From NCBI GenBank assembly GCA_017624285.1, contig JAGANI010000030.1, positions 1 through 35,753 of the forward strand: a DNA stretch of 35,753 nt, read 5' to 3'. Below the pieces are notes generated by a model, which ran no database searches, was not told the origin of the DNA, and saw only the letters and a program-made list of their open reading frames with translations. The translations under genes and the position numbers were made by a program. Shown here in pieces: positions 8,804-16,904 of the stretch (positions are counted from its first letter, which is position 1; the number at the start of each line of letters is the position of its first letter). The DNA is from Clostridia bacterium. Its GTDB lineage: Bacteria > Bacillota > Clostridia > Christensenellales > Borkfalkiaceae.

Positions 8804-9190
8804 ATGCAAAACTTAAAATTGAGAGAAAAAATTGAAGAAATGTCGGGCGTATCCGTTTTAAAATGTATGAGATGTGGTAAATGTTCGGCAACTTGTCCTA
8901 ACTATGACGAGATGGAATTCCATCCCCATCAGTTTGTTTATTTCGTAGAAAAAGGCGAAATCGATAAACTTGCAAACAGTAAGTCTATTTACACCTGTTT
9001 ATCCTGTATGGCTTGCGTTGAAAGATGCCCACGTCAGGTTGAACCGGCTAAAATTATCGAGGCTGTTAAACTATTACAAATCAGAAAGCAGGGTAACAAC
9101 CACTTAAAACCCGAGCAAGTTTCCGTAAGTTTAGACCCCGAATTACCCGCGCAGGCTTTAACCAGCGCTTTCAGAAAATACAGTAAATAA
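8804..9190 (+). CDS. hdrC: Heterodisulfide reductase subunit C-like ferredoxin
   Basis: A 128-residue iron-sulfur protein with two classical [4Fe-4S] motifs: C21/C24/C27/C31 (CMRCGKCSATCP) and C65/C68/C71/C75 (CLSCMACVERCP). HdrC carries electrons between HdrA and HdrB. I start it at the ATG at 8804, eight bases after AGGAG (8791-8795). The frame also allows a GTG at 8795, but that codon overlaps the ribosome site. It is tightly coupled to hdrB upstream (11-base gap) and to hdrA downstream (18-base gap). Confidence 0.92.
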   Translation: MQNLKLREKIEEMSGVSVLKCMRCGKCSATCPNYDEMEFHPHQFVYFVEKGEIDKLANSKSIYTCLSCMACVERCPRQVEPAKIIEAVKLLQIRKQGNNHLKPEQVSVSLDPELPAQALTSAFRKYSK

Positions 9191-9208
9191 TTAAAAAGGA
9201 AGATAATT

Positions 9209-11194
9209 ATGAAAAAAATCGGCGTATTTGTATGTTGGTGCGGTTCAAACATCGCGGCAACCGTTGACGTAAAAGCTGTCGTTGAGGCTTGTAAAAAAGA
9301 ACCAAACGTAGTTTTTGCAGAAGATTATCAGTATATATGCTCTGAAATCGGGCAAAACAAAATGGCTGACGCTATTCGCGACTATAAGTTAGACGGCGTA
9401 GTTATTTGCTCGTGTTCACCTAGAATGCACGAAGCAACTTTCAGAAAGACGGCTGAAAAAGCTGGGCTTAACCCTTATATGATTGAAGTTGCTAATATCC
9501 GTGAACAATGTTCTTGGATACATAAAGATATTGAAGAAGGTACTGAAAAAGCCATCGTCTTAGCGCGTACGGCTATCGCAAAAGTACTTTTAAACGCTCC
9601 TTTACAGGCTGGCGAAAGCAAAGTTACCAAGCGCGCGCTCGTTATTGGTGGTGGTATTGCAGGTATTCAATCTGCACTTGATATCGCTGACGCAGGCTTT
9701 GAAGTTGATATCGTTGAAAAGAAGCCCTCTATCGGTGGTAAGATGAGTCAGTTAGACAAAACCTTCCCAACGTTAGACTGCTCTGCATGTATCTTAACGC
9801 CTAAAATGGTAGACGTTTCCGCACACGAAAAGATAAATATCTTCGCTTATAGCGAAGTTGAAGCCGTTTCGGGTTTCGTTGGTAACTTTACCGCTAAAAT
9901 TAGACAAAAGGCTAGATACGTTGACACTGCTAAATGTACAGGCTGTCGCGCTTGTATGGAAAAGTGTCCTTCTAAAAAATCCTTAAACGAATTTAACGCA
10001 GGTTTAGATACCAGACCTGCTATCTATATTCCGTTTGCACAAGCAGTTCCTAACAAGGCAACTATCGACCCCAACGCTTGTATCAAGCTTAAGACTGGTA
10101 AGTGTGGTATTTGCTCTAAGGTATGTACTGCAGGCGCAATCGATTATGAACAAAAAGACCAAATTATCGAGCGTGAGTACGGCGCTATCGTAGTTGCTAC
10201 TGGTTATAACATTATCAATTTAGATAAGTTTAACGAACTTGGCTACTCCGATTGCAAAGACGTTATTACTTCGTTAGAGTTTGAACGTTTAACCAACGCT
10301 GCAGGTCCTACCAAGGGACACCTAATTTGTCCTTCTGATGGTAGAGAACCTAAAAAGATAGTGTTCGTTCAATGCGTAGGTTCAAGAGGTTTAAGACCTT
10401 GCGATAAGCAATACTGCTCTAAGATTTGCTGTATGTATACTGCAAAACACGCAATGTTACTTCGCGAAAAACATCCTGAAACCGAAGTTTACGTATTCTA
10501 TATCGACGTTCGTACACCTGGTAAAAACTATGATGAATTCTACCGTAGGGCAGTTGAGCAGTACGGTGTTCACTACATAAAAGGTCAAGTAGGTAAGGTT
10601 ATCGAAAAAGACGGTCATTTAGAAGTTCAAGCATCAGATTTACTCGCTGACGAGCAACTTCATATCGATGCTGACTTAGTAGTTTTAGCAGCTGCTATCG
10701 AAGCCGACGATACCGCGCGTAAAATTGGTACTATGCTTACTGCTAGTATGGATACTAACGACTTCTTTACCGAAGCGCACGCAAAACTTAAACCTGTTGA
10801 ATCACCGACCGCAGGTATATTCCTTTCAGGTATGTGTCAAGGCCCTAAGGATATCCCCGATACCGTAGCGCAAGCAGGCGCAGCAGCGGTTAAGGTAATA
10901 GGCTTACTTTCTAAAGATACCTTAAAGTGTAACGCTTGCGTTGCATCTCCTAACGAAAATATGTGTAACGGCTGTTCACTTTGTGCTACCGTTTGTCCTT
11001 ACGGCGCTATTACTTACGTTGATAAGGAATTCCGTATCCCCGGTGGCGTACAGGTAAGACGCGTTTCACAAGTAAACGAAGCAATTTGTCAAGGTTGTGG
11101 CGCATGTACGGTTGCTTGTATGTCAGGCGCTATGGATCTTAAGGGCTTTACTAATAAAGAAATTATGGCGGAGGTTGAATCTATATGCAAGTAG
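9209..11194 (+). CDS. hdrA: Heterodisulfide reductase subunit A-like FAD protein (proposed bifurcating subunit)
   Basis: A 661-residue HdrA. The N-terminal domain has the family cysteines (C9, C11, C44) and the CSPRMHE segment near 69-75. The thioredoxin-reductase-like FAD domain has GGGIAGI at 147-153. An inserted ferredoxin motif, CTGCRACMEKCP, is at 243-253, and the LDCSACILTP segment near 189-198 is also typical. The C terminus holds two more [4Fe-4S] motifs (CNGCSLCATVCP and CQGCGACTVAC). In the studied Hdr complexes this FAD splits electron pairs, one going to ferredoxin and one to the HdrB/C branch. Length and domain order are normal, and the start has AAGGAAG upstream. The last ten bases overlap floxD, which suggests translational coupling. 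Confidence 0.93.
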   Translation: MKKIGVFVCWCGSNIAATVDVKAVVEACKKEPNVVFAEDYQYICSEIGQNKMADAIRDYKLDGVVICSCSPRMHEATFRKTAEKAGLNPYMIEVANIREQCSWIHKDIEEGTEKAIVLARTAIAKVLLNAPLQAGESKVTKRALVIGGGIAGIQSALDIADAGFEVDIVEKKPSIGGKMSQLDKTFPTLDCSACILTPKMVDVSAHEKINIFAYSEVEAVSGFVGNFTAKIRQKARYVDTAKCTGCRACMEKCPSKKSLNEFNAGLDTRPAIYIPFAQAVPNKATIDPNACIKLKTGKCGICSKVCTAGAIDYEQKDQIIEREYGAIVVATGYNIINLDKFNELGYSDCKDVITSLEFERLTNAAGPTKGHLICPSDGREPKKIVFVQCVGSRGLRPCDKQYCSKICCMYTAKHAMLLREKHPETEVYVFYIDVRTPGKNYDEFYRRAVEQYGVHYIKGQVGKVIEKDGHLEVQASDLLADEQLHIDADLVVLAAAIEADDTARKIGTMLTASMDTNDFFTEAHAKLKPVESPTAGIFLSGMCQGPKDIPDTVAQAGAAAVKVIGLLSKDTLKCNACVASPNENMCNGCSLCATVCPYGAITYVDKEFRIPGGVQVRRVSQVNEAICQGCGACTVACMSGAMDLKGFTNKEIMAEVESICK

Positions 11195-11625
11195 AAAATA
11201 AGACTTTCAAACCGACAATAGTTGCTTTTTGCTGTAACTGGTGTTCGTATGCAGGCGCAGACTTAGCAGGTTCAGCAAGACTTTCTTATCCTGCAGAAGT
11301 TAAGATTATCAGAATCCCATGTTCTTGCAGACTTAATCCTATGTTTATCTTAAAGGCTTTCCAACGTGGTGCAGACGGCGTTATCTTATGCGGTTGCCAC
11401 CCTGGGGATTGCCACTATACGACGGGTAACTATTACGCTAGACGTCGTATGACGACTCTCTTTTCAATGCTTAACTACTTAGGTATCGAAAAGGAACGTA
11501 CTCGTGTAGAGTGGGTTTCCGCTGCTGAAGGCGCTAAATTTTCAGCCGTTATGAACGATTTCGTAGCAACTATAACCGCTCTTGGCGAAAACAAGAAGTT
11601 GGAGGACTTAAGATGCAAGAAATAA
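11185..11625 (+). CDS. floxD: MvhD/FloxD-type [2Fe-2S] electron-transfer protein
   Basis: A 146-residue protein of the MvhD (F420-nonreducing hydrogenase delta subunit) family. It has the usual cysteine set: FCCNWC (C16, C17, C20), PCSCR (C46, C48) and CGCHPGDCHY (C69, C71, C76). In MvhAGD-HdrABC this subunit links the electron-donating enzyme to HdrA. In bacterial Flox-Hdr clusters the homologue is FloxD and links the NADH module to HdrA. No [NiFe] hydrogenase gene is nearby, and NADH-oxidising subunits follow, so FloxD is the better name. It overlaps hdrA by 10 bases and floxC by 13 bases. Confidence 0.9.
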   Translation: MQVENKTFKPTIVAFCCNWCSYAGADLAGSARLSYPAEVKIIRIPCSCRLNPMFILKAFQRGADGVILCGCHPGDCHYTTGNYYARRRMTTLFSMLNYLGIEKERTRVEWVSAAEGAKFSAVMNDFVATITALGENKKLEDLRCKK

Positions 11626-12587
11626 TGAAACAGGCTAAATTAAAGGCCGAAGAACTTTTAACTAAAGGCGTGGTTAACCGTGTTATCGGTTGGACGGAAG
11701 GGGATTTTTCTTACGATTGTTCTCCCGCAACGTTTACACTCGATAACTTAGATAAATTCGTTTATACCGAGTTTTGTGGCGCTAACCTTTCTAAATATTT
11801 AATTGAAGAAAGCAAAAAAGAAGGCAAGATTTTAGTTTTCTTAAAACCTTGCGATACTTATAGTTTTAATCAATTGATTCAAGAACATAGAATCAAGAGA
11901 GAAAATATCTACGTAGTAGGTATCGAGTGTCGTGGTAAAGTTGATATCGATAAACTCCGCGCGTTTGGTATCGACGGCGTTTTAGGTTGTAAGACGGAAG
12001 GCGATAAGTTAATTTGCGATACCATCTATGGTGAAAAAACCGTTGATAAGGTAGACGTTATGCTTGAAAAGTGCTTATCTTGCAAAGGCAAAAAGCACGT
12101 TGTTTACGACGAACTTATCGGTGAAGAAGTTGTTGAAGAACCTAAAGACCGTTTCGGTATGGTTGCTCAGTTAGAAGCTATGACCGAAGACGAAAGATAT
12201 AAATTTTGGCAAAACGAACTTTCAAAATGTATCCGTTGTAACGCTTGTCGTAACGTATGCCCAGCATGTTCATGCGTGCATTGCGTATTCGATAATCCCG
12301 ATTCAAATATCGCGTCTAAAGCTAACACAGATAGATTTGAAGAAAAATTATATCATATTATTCGTGCATGGCACGTTGCTGGTAGATGTACTGACTGTGG
12401 CGAGTGTTCTAGGGTATGCCCGCAAGGTATTCCGTTACATTTAATAAACAGAAAGTTTATTAAAGATATGAACGAGTTTTACGGTGAATATCAGGCAGGT
12501 GAAGACACCGAAACTAAAGCGCCGCTTAATAGTTACACCTTTGGCGACAGAGAACCACACGAATTTGACACGAAGGAGGGCAAATAA
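11613..12587 (+). CDS. floxC: FloxC-like iron-sulfur protein with FrhB-like N-terminal region
   Basis: A 324-residue protein. Residues about 1-200 resemble the beta-subunit (FrhB-like) fold found in F420-hydrogenase and related electron-transfer proteins, with scattered cysteines (KPC at 78-80, C106, C126, CLSC at 154-157). Two [4Fe-4S] motifs follow: C206/C209/C212/C216, inside an unusually cysteine-dense stretch that continues to C224, and C259/C262/C265/C269. Its place between floxD and floxB, with overlapping or near-touching ends, marks it as part of the same complex. The role is inferred as electron wiring between the NADH module and HdrA. Assignment as FloxC rests on context and domain type; I am less sure of it than of the Hdr subunits. 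Confidence 0.7.
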   Translation: MQEIMKQAKLKAEELLTKGVVNRVIGWTEGDFSYDCSPATFTLDNLDKFVYTEFCGANLSKYLIEESKKEGKILVFLKPCDTYSFNQLIQEHRIKRENIYVVGIECRGKVDIDKLRAFGIDGVLGCKTEGDKLICDTIYGEKTVDKVDVMLEKCLSCKGKKHVVYDELIGEEVVEEPKDRFGMVAQLEAMTEDERYKFWQNELSKCIRCNACRNVCPACSCVHCVFDNPDSNIASKANTDRFEEKLYHIIRAWHVAGRCTDCGECSRVCPQGIPLHLINRKFIKDMNEFYGEYQAGEDTETKAPLNSYTFGDREPHEFDTKEGK

Positions 12588-12589
12588 TT

Positions 12590-13615
12590 ATGATGAAGAT
12601 TAGCCTTAAAAACCTTCCCGAATTATATTCGTTTATCGCAAAGAAAAACGACCTTTATCTTCCTATTTTTAAGGCAGGTCAGGTTGACTTTGCTAAATGG
12701 GATAAGGACGCTATCGTTGATTTAAATAAGTTAAAAACCACTAAGTCTGCAAAGGACGTATTCTTTCCACAGTCGCAAGATTTAGTTAGGTTTGAAGTAG
12801 ACGGCAAAAAAATTTCTATTGACGAGCCTATTATGCCTACCAACAAACAAGTTATTTTTGGCGTAAAGGCTTGCGATAATAGAAGTTTTGAACTTTTAGA
12901 TATGGCTTTTGTTGAAGATTACCCCGATACTTTTTACGAAATGAGAAGGGCTAACACCACCATTGTAACGCTTGCTTGCGCTAAGCCTGATGAAGCATGC
13001 TTTTGTAAGGCTTACGGCATCGACGCTGCTGATCCTAAAGGCGACGTTTCTACTTGGATTGTAGACGGCTATTTACATTGGATGCCTAATACCGATAAGG
13101 GTATTGAGTTAACTACCGAAGTTAAAGACTTTTTTGAACTCGATATGGATAACTCTGCAGTAGAAAACCAACAATCTGAAATCCGCGCTATTATCGATAG
13201 ACTTCCGTATTCTAATATCGATTTATCTAAATTCACACCAGATAAACTTTTAGAACTTTTCAATTCACCTAAATGGAAGGCTTTATCAGAAGCATGTTTA
13301 GGTTGCGGTACTTGTACGTTTGTATGTCCTACTTGTCAATGTTACGACGTAAAAGATTTTAAAACTAAAACGGGCGTACAAAGATTTAAGTGCTGGGATT
13401 CTTGTATGTTTGCAGACTTTACCAAGTGTGCGCACGGCAATACTAGACCTAGCCAAATGCAAAGATATCGTCAAAGATTTATGCACAAATTAGTATATTT
13501 CCCGTCTAATCACGACGGTGTATATTCTTGCGTAGGTTGTGGCAGATGCGTTCAAAAATGTCCGCAAATGCTCAATATCGTCAAGGTAATTAAAACGTTA
13601 GGGGAGGATAAATAA
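12590..13615 (+). CDS. floxB: FloxB-like iron-sulfur subunit (sulfhydrogenase beta / AsrA family)
   Basis: A 341-residue protein related to the beta subunit of sulfhydrogenases and to AsrA of anaerobic sulfite reductase. The N-terminal 200 residues contain the family segment GVKACDNRSFELLD (91-104) and a CxC pair at 137-139. Two [4Fe-4S] motifs follow, C236/C239/C242/C246 and C314/C317/C320/C324. In these families the subunit pairs with a flavin/NAD(P)H subunit, here the next gene (floxA), and passes its electrons on. It starts two bases after the floxC stop behind GGAGG; a second in-frame ATG follows at once, so the exact first residue is open. Confidence 0.8.
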   Translation: MMKISLKNLPELYSFIAKKNDLYLPIFKAGQVDFAKWDKDAIVDLNKLKTTKSAKDVFFPQSQDLVRFEVDGKKISIDEPIMPTNKQVIFGVKACDNRSFELLDMAFVEDYPDTFYEMRRANTTIVTLACAKPDEACFCKAYGIDAADPKGDVSTWIVDGYLHWMPNTDKGIELTTEVKDFFELDMDNSAVENQQSEIRAIIDRLPYSNIDLSKFTPDKLLELFNSPKWKALSEACLGCGTCTFVCPTCQCYDVKDFKTKTGVQRFKCWDSCMFADFTKCAHGNTRPSQMQRYRQRFMHKLVYFPSNHDGVYSCVGCGRCVQKCPQMLNIVKVIKTLGEDK

Positions 13616-13617
13616 TT

Positions 13618-14445
13618 ATGAGAAAAGAACCTTTAATTCCCGGTATTGGCGTAGTTACCGATATCAGAAGGGATACACCCGACGTTAAAACTTTCCGTGT
13701 GGTTGGTTTAGATGGTAAAAAACCGTTTGAACACATCCCCGGTCAATGCGCGTTTTTATCGATGCCCGGTATTGGAGAAGCGCTATTTTCGATAACTTCT
13801 AGCCCAACAAATACCGAGTATATGGAATTTTCCATTAAAAAATGCGGTTGCGTAACCGAGTGGTTACACCAAATCGAAGTTGGTCAACAAATCACTATCC
13901 GTGGTCCTTACGGTAACGGTTTCCCTGTAGAAACTGACTTTAAGGGTAAAGATTTAGTGTTTATCGCAGGTGGTATCGGTTTAGCGCCTTTACGTTCTAT
14001 CATCAATTACGTAAGAGATAAGAGAGAAAATTACGGTAAAGTTACCATAATTTACGGCTCTCGTAGCGACGACGATTTAGTCGATTATGAAGAAATTAAA
14101 AACGAATGGGTAAACGAACCTGACTTTAGCGTTTACTTAACCATCGATAGGGAAACACCCACTTGGGACGGCCACGTTGGTTTCGTACCTAACTACGTTA
14201 AAGAAGTCGGTTTAGACAACACCGCAACGGCTGTACTTTGCGGTCCTCCGATTATGATTAAGTTTACACTTGCAAACTTACAGGAATTAGGCTTTAAGAC
14301 TAACCAAATCTTTACCACGCTTGAACTTAAAATGAAGTGCGCTATCGGCAAATGCGGTAGATGTAACGTAGGTGATAAGTACGTTTGTAAAGATGGTCCT
14401 GTATTTAGATGCGACCAACTTAACGAATTACCCAACGAATATTAA
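13618..14445 (+). CDS. floxA: FloxA-like FAD/NAD(H)-binding electron-transfer subunit
   Basis: A 275-residue flavoprotein of the ferredoxin-NADP reductase superfamily, in the branch with sulfhydrogenase gamma subunits and AsrB. The FAD-binding barrel has RGPYGNGFP at 95-103. The nucleotide-binding domain begins AGGIGLAPLRS at 117-127, and the C terminus has a compact [2Fe-2S] cysteine cluster (CAIGKCGRC followed by VC). This is the expected NADH entry point of the complex: it oxidises NADH and feeds FloxB. It starts two bases after floxB behind GGAGG. NAD versus NADP preference cannot be decided by eye. Confidence 0.85.
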   Translation: MRKEPLIPGIGVVTDIRRDTPDVKTFRVVGLDGKKPFEHIPGQCAFLSMPGIGEALFSITSSPTNTEYMEFSIKKCGCVTEWLHQIEVGQQITIRGPYGNGFPVETDFKGKDLVFIAGGIGLAPLRSIINYVRDKRENYGKVTIIYGSRSDDDLVDYEEIKNEWVNEPDFSVYLTIDRETPTWDGHVGFVPNYVKEVGLDNTATAVLCGPPIMIKFTLANLQELGFKTNQIFTTLELKMKCAIGKCGRCNVGDKYVCKDGPVFRCDQLNELPNEY

Positions 14446-14457
14446 GAGGTATCTATT

Positions 14458-15132
14458 ATGGAAAATATGGTTAACGTTTATTTATTTGGTAAAAAATATC
14501 AAGTTCCGTCCAGTCTTACCATTATGAAGGCTATGGAATACGCAGGTTACCAATTAGTTAGAGGTTGTGGTTGCCGTAACGGTTTTTGTGGCGCTTGCTC
14601 GACTATTTATAGGATTAAGGGTGATAAGGAGTTAAAGGCGTGCCTTGCTTGTCAAACTAAGGTTGAAGACAACATGTACGTTGCAACTTTACCGTTCTTC
14701 CCCCTCGTAAAAGAAGTTTACGATATCCAAAAAATTTCGCCGTCAGAACAAATCATGATGCAACTCTATCCCGAAATTTACGCTTGCGTAGGTTGTAACG
14801 CTTGTACTAAGGCTTGCACGCAAGGCTTAAACGTTATGCAATATATTGCATACGCGCAACGTGGCGACTTTGAAAGCTGCGCGGAAGAATCTTTTGACTG
14901 CGTAATGTGTGGCGTATGTTCTTCACGCTGTCCCGCAGGTATTTCACACCCGCAGGTTGCTGAACTTTCTAGAAGATTATACGGCAAATATATCGCTCCC
15001 GAAACCACGCACTTATTGGAAAGGGTTAAAGAAATCGACGACGGTAAGTATAAAGAACTTATCGAAACTTTGATGAATAAGCCTATTTCCGAACTTAAAG
15101 AACTCTATAACAATAGAGAAATCGAAAAATAA
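14458..15132 (+). CDS. frdB: Fumarate reductase iron-sulfur subunit, FrdB/TfrB N-terminal-like, without CCG domain
   Basis: A 224-residue protein. The N-terminal plant-type [2Fe-2S] domain has C37, C39, C44, C47 and C62/C65 (GCGCRNGFCGAC, then CLAC). Two tetracysteine [4Fe-4S] motifs follow: C110/C113/C116/C120 and C148/C151/C154/C158. Quinone-linked FrdB/SdhB proteins carry [2Fe-2S], [4Fe-4S] and [3Fe-4S]. Here the last motif is a full four-cysteine set, as in the N-terminal half of methanogen TfrB (thiol:fumarate reductase). TfrB then continues into an HdrB-like CCG region, which is absent here but encoded separately as hdrB. No membrane anchor gene (FrdC/FrdD) exists in the operon, so the reductase is probably soluble. 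It lies 12 bases after floxA and 13 before the flavoprotein. Confidence 0.82.
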   Translation: MENMVNVYLFGKKYQVPSSLTIMKAMEYAGYQLVRGCGCRNGFCGACSTIYRIKGDKELKACLACQTKVEDNMYVATLPFFPLVKEVYDIQKISPSEQIMMQLYPEIYACVGCNACTKACTQGLNVMQYIAYAQRGDFESCAEESFDCVMCGVCSSRCPAGISHPQVAELSRRLYGKYIAPETTHLLERVKEIDDGKYKELIETLMNKPISELKELYNNREIEK

Positions 15133-15145
15133 GGGAGGAAAGGTT

Positions 15146-16753
15146 ATGTATAATTACACAAACGAACAATTAGAATCAATGAAAAAAGTTGAAGCTACCC
15201 GTCAAGAAAGATGTGGTAAACTTCACAGACGTTTAACTGCTGAAGAAAAAGACGCAGTATTAAAAGAATACCATCCCGACTATATTACTTCCGCTTACGA
15301 AGTTTTAAAAGTTGGTCCTAATAAGGGTGAAAAAGTCCTTCACGAACTTGCCGACGTTTTACAAGGTAAGTCAAGGGTGCTTGATATGGATATCGATTTA
15401 TCTAAACCCGATTACGAAACCGACGTGCTTATTATCGGCGCAGGTGGCGCAGGTTCTTCCGCTGCCATCGAAGCTGATAACGCTGGCGCAAAGGTTATGA
15501 TGGTTACTAAACTCCGTATAGGCGACGCAAACACCATGATGGCTGAAGGTGGTATTCAAGCGGCTGATAAACCTAACGATTCACCCGCAATCCACTATTT
15601 AGATGCATTTGGTGGCGGGCACTTTGCAGCAAAACCTGAACTTTTATATCGTTTAGTTTCCGAAGCGCCCGACGCTATCAGATGGCTTAACGATTTAGGC
15701 GTTATGTTCGATAAAATGCCCGACGGCACTATGGTTACTACCCACGGTGGTGGTACTTCCAGAAAGCGTATGCACGCATGTAAGGACTATTCTGGTGCAG
15801 AAATCATGCGTACACTCCGTGATGAAGTTTTAAATAGAGGTATACCTGTAATCGATTTTACTTCTGCAATTGAACTTATCAAAGATACCGACGGTAAGGT
15901 TGCTGGCGCTGTTTTAATGAATATGGAAACCAAAGATATTTTGGTTGCAAAAGCAAAAGTTGTTATTATAGCAACTGGTGGTGCAGGTAGGTTACACTAT
16001 CAAGGCTTCCCGACGTCAAACCACTACGGCGCTACTGCCGACGGTTTAGTTTTAGCGTATCGTGCAGGTGGTAAGCTTTTATATGCAGATACCCTTCAAT
16101 ATCACCCGACTGGCGCTGCTGAGCCTACTCAAATTTTTGGCGCGCTCGTTACCGAAAAGGTTCGTTCTTTAGGTGCGCAACTCGTTAACAAAAATGGTGA
16201 AGCTTTCGTATACTCGCTTGAAACCCGTGACGTAACGGCATCTTCAATTATTAAAGAGTGCAGTAAAGGCAACGGCGTTAAGACTACGGACGGTCAAGGC
16301 GTATGGCTTGATACCCCGCAGATTGAAATTTTAGGTGGTGAAGGCACTATCGAAAAACGTATCCCTGCTATGATGAGGATGTTCGGTAAATATGGTATTG
16401 ATATCCGTAAAGAACCTATCTTAATTTACCCCACGCTTCACTATCAAAACGGTGGTATAGATATTTCCGCCGACGGTATGAGTACCACTATCGAAAACTT
16501 ATACGTTGCAGGTGAGGCAGTTGGAGGCATCCACGGTAGAAACCGTCTTATGGGCAACTCCCTTTTAGACATAATCGTATTTGGTCGTATTGCAGGTAAG
16601 AGCGCTGGTAAAAAGTTTAAAGAAGTTACCTTAAAAGATTTAACTTTAGACCACGTAAAATCCTTTGATAAAGAACTTAAAGACGCAGGTTTAAACCCTG
16701 AAATTCTTTCACCAAAGTTATTACCAAACTATACTAAACAGCCTGCTATTTAA
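15146..16753 (+). CDS. frdA: Fumarate reductase flavoprotein, TfrA-like, probably with noncovalent FAD
   Basis: A 535-residue flavoprotein expected to reduce fumarate to succinate. The FAD Rossmann motif GAGGAG is at 98-103. The catalytic residues of the family are in place: HPTG at 320-323, the TEKVR arginine at 340, the TLHYQNGG histidine at 432, and GRNRLMGNSLLD at 464-475. Three things are unusual. The histidine that covalently holds FAD in E. coli FrdA aligns with Asn129 (DANTMMAEGG), as in L-aspartate oxidase, so FAD is probably noncovalent. An extension of about 90 residues precedes the Rossmann fold. The protein ends about 45 residues after the last FAD motif, so the C-terminal helical domain of classical FrdA is missing. 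A GGGAGG site precedes the start. L-aspartate oxidase is a possible confusion, but nadA/nadC are absent and the operon partner is FrdB-like. Confidence 0.85.
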   Translation: MYNYTNEQLESMKKVEATRQERCGKLHRRLTAEEKDAVLKEYHPDYITSAYEVLKVGPNKGEKVLHELADVLQGKSRVLDMDIDLSKPDYETDVLIIGAGGAGSSAAIEADNAGAKVMMVTKLRIGDANTMMAEGGIQAADKPNDSPAIHYLDAFGGGHFAAKPELLYRLVSEAPDAIRWLNDLGVMFDKMPDGTMVTTHGGGTSRKRMHACKDYSGAEIMRTLRDEVLNRGIPVIDFTSAIELIKDTDGKVAGAVLMNMETKDILVAKAKVVIIATGGAGRLHYQGFPTSNHYGATADGLVLAYRAGGKLLYADTLQYHPTGAAEPTQIFGALVTEKVRSLGAQLVNKNGEAFVYSLETRDVTASSIIKECSKGNGVKTTDGQGVWLDTPQIEILGGEGTIEKRIPAMMRMFGKYGIDIRKEPILIYPTLHYQNGGIDISADGMSTTIENLYVAGEAVGGIHGRNRLMGNSLLDIIVFGRIAGKSAGKKFKEVTLKDLTLDHVKSFDKELKDAGLNPEILSPKLLPNYTKQPAI

Positions 16754-16764
16754 TTAGTATTAAC

Positions 16765-16783
16765 AGGGGGTATTTTGCCCCCT
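16765..16783 (+). terminator. GC hairpin after frdA, possible partial terminator
   Basis: AGGGGG (16765-16770) pairs with CCCCCT (16778-16783) around a TATTTTG loop, 11 bases after the frdA stop. The following bases are not a clean T-run, so it may reduce rather than stop transcription into the transporter gene. A second inverted repeat, TTTTGT-TAG-ACAAAA, follows at 16793-16807. Confidence 0.5.
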
Positions 16784-16904
16784 ATAATGCTGTTTTGTTA
16801 GACAAAATTATATTTAAAATTGTCAGAGAAAAACTTAATATTTTGCTTTTCTCCGAAAATTAATTATTTTGACTTAATTTTTGCATTTTTAGGAGATATT
16901 TATT

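Noticed and set aside
16793..16807. TTTTGT-TAG-ACAAAA as an operator for the transporter
   Set aside because: It is short, in AT-rich DNA directly after a terminator-like hairpin, and more likely part of the frdA 3' structure.
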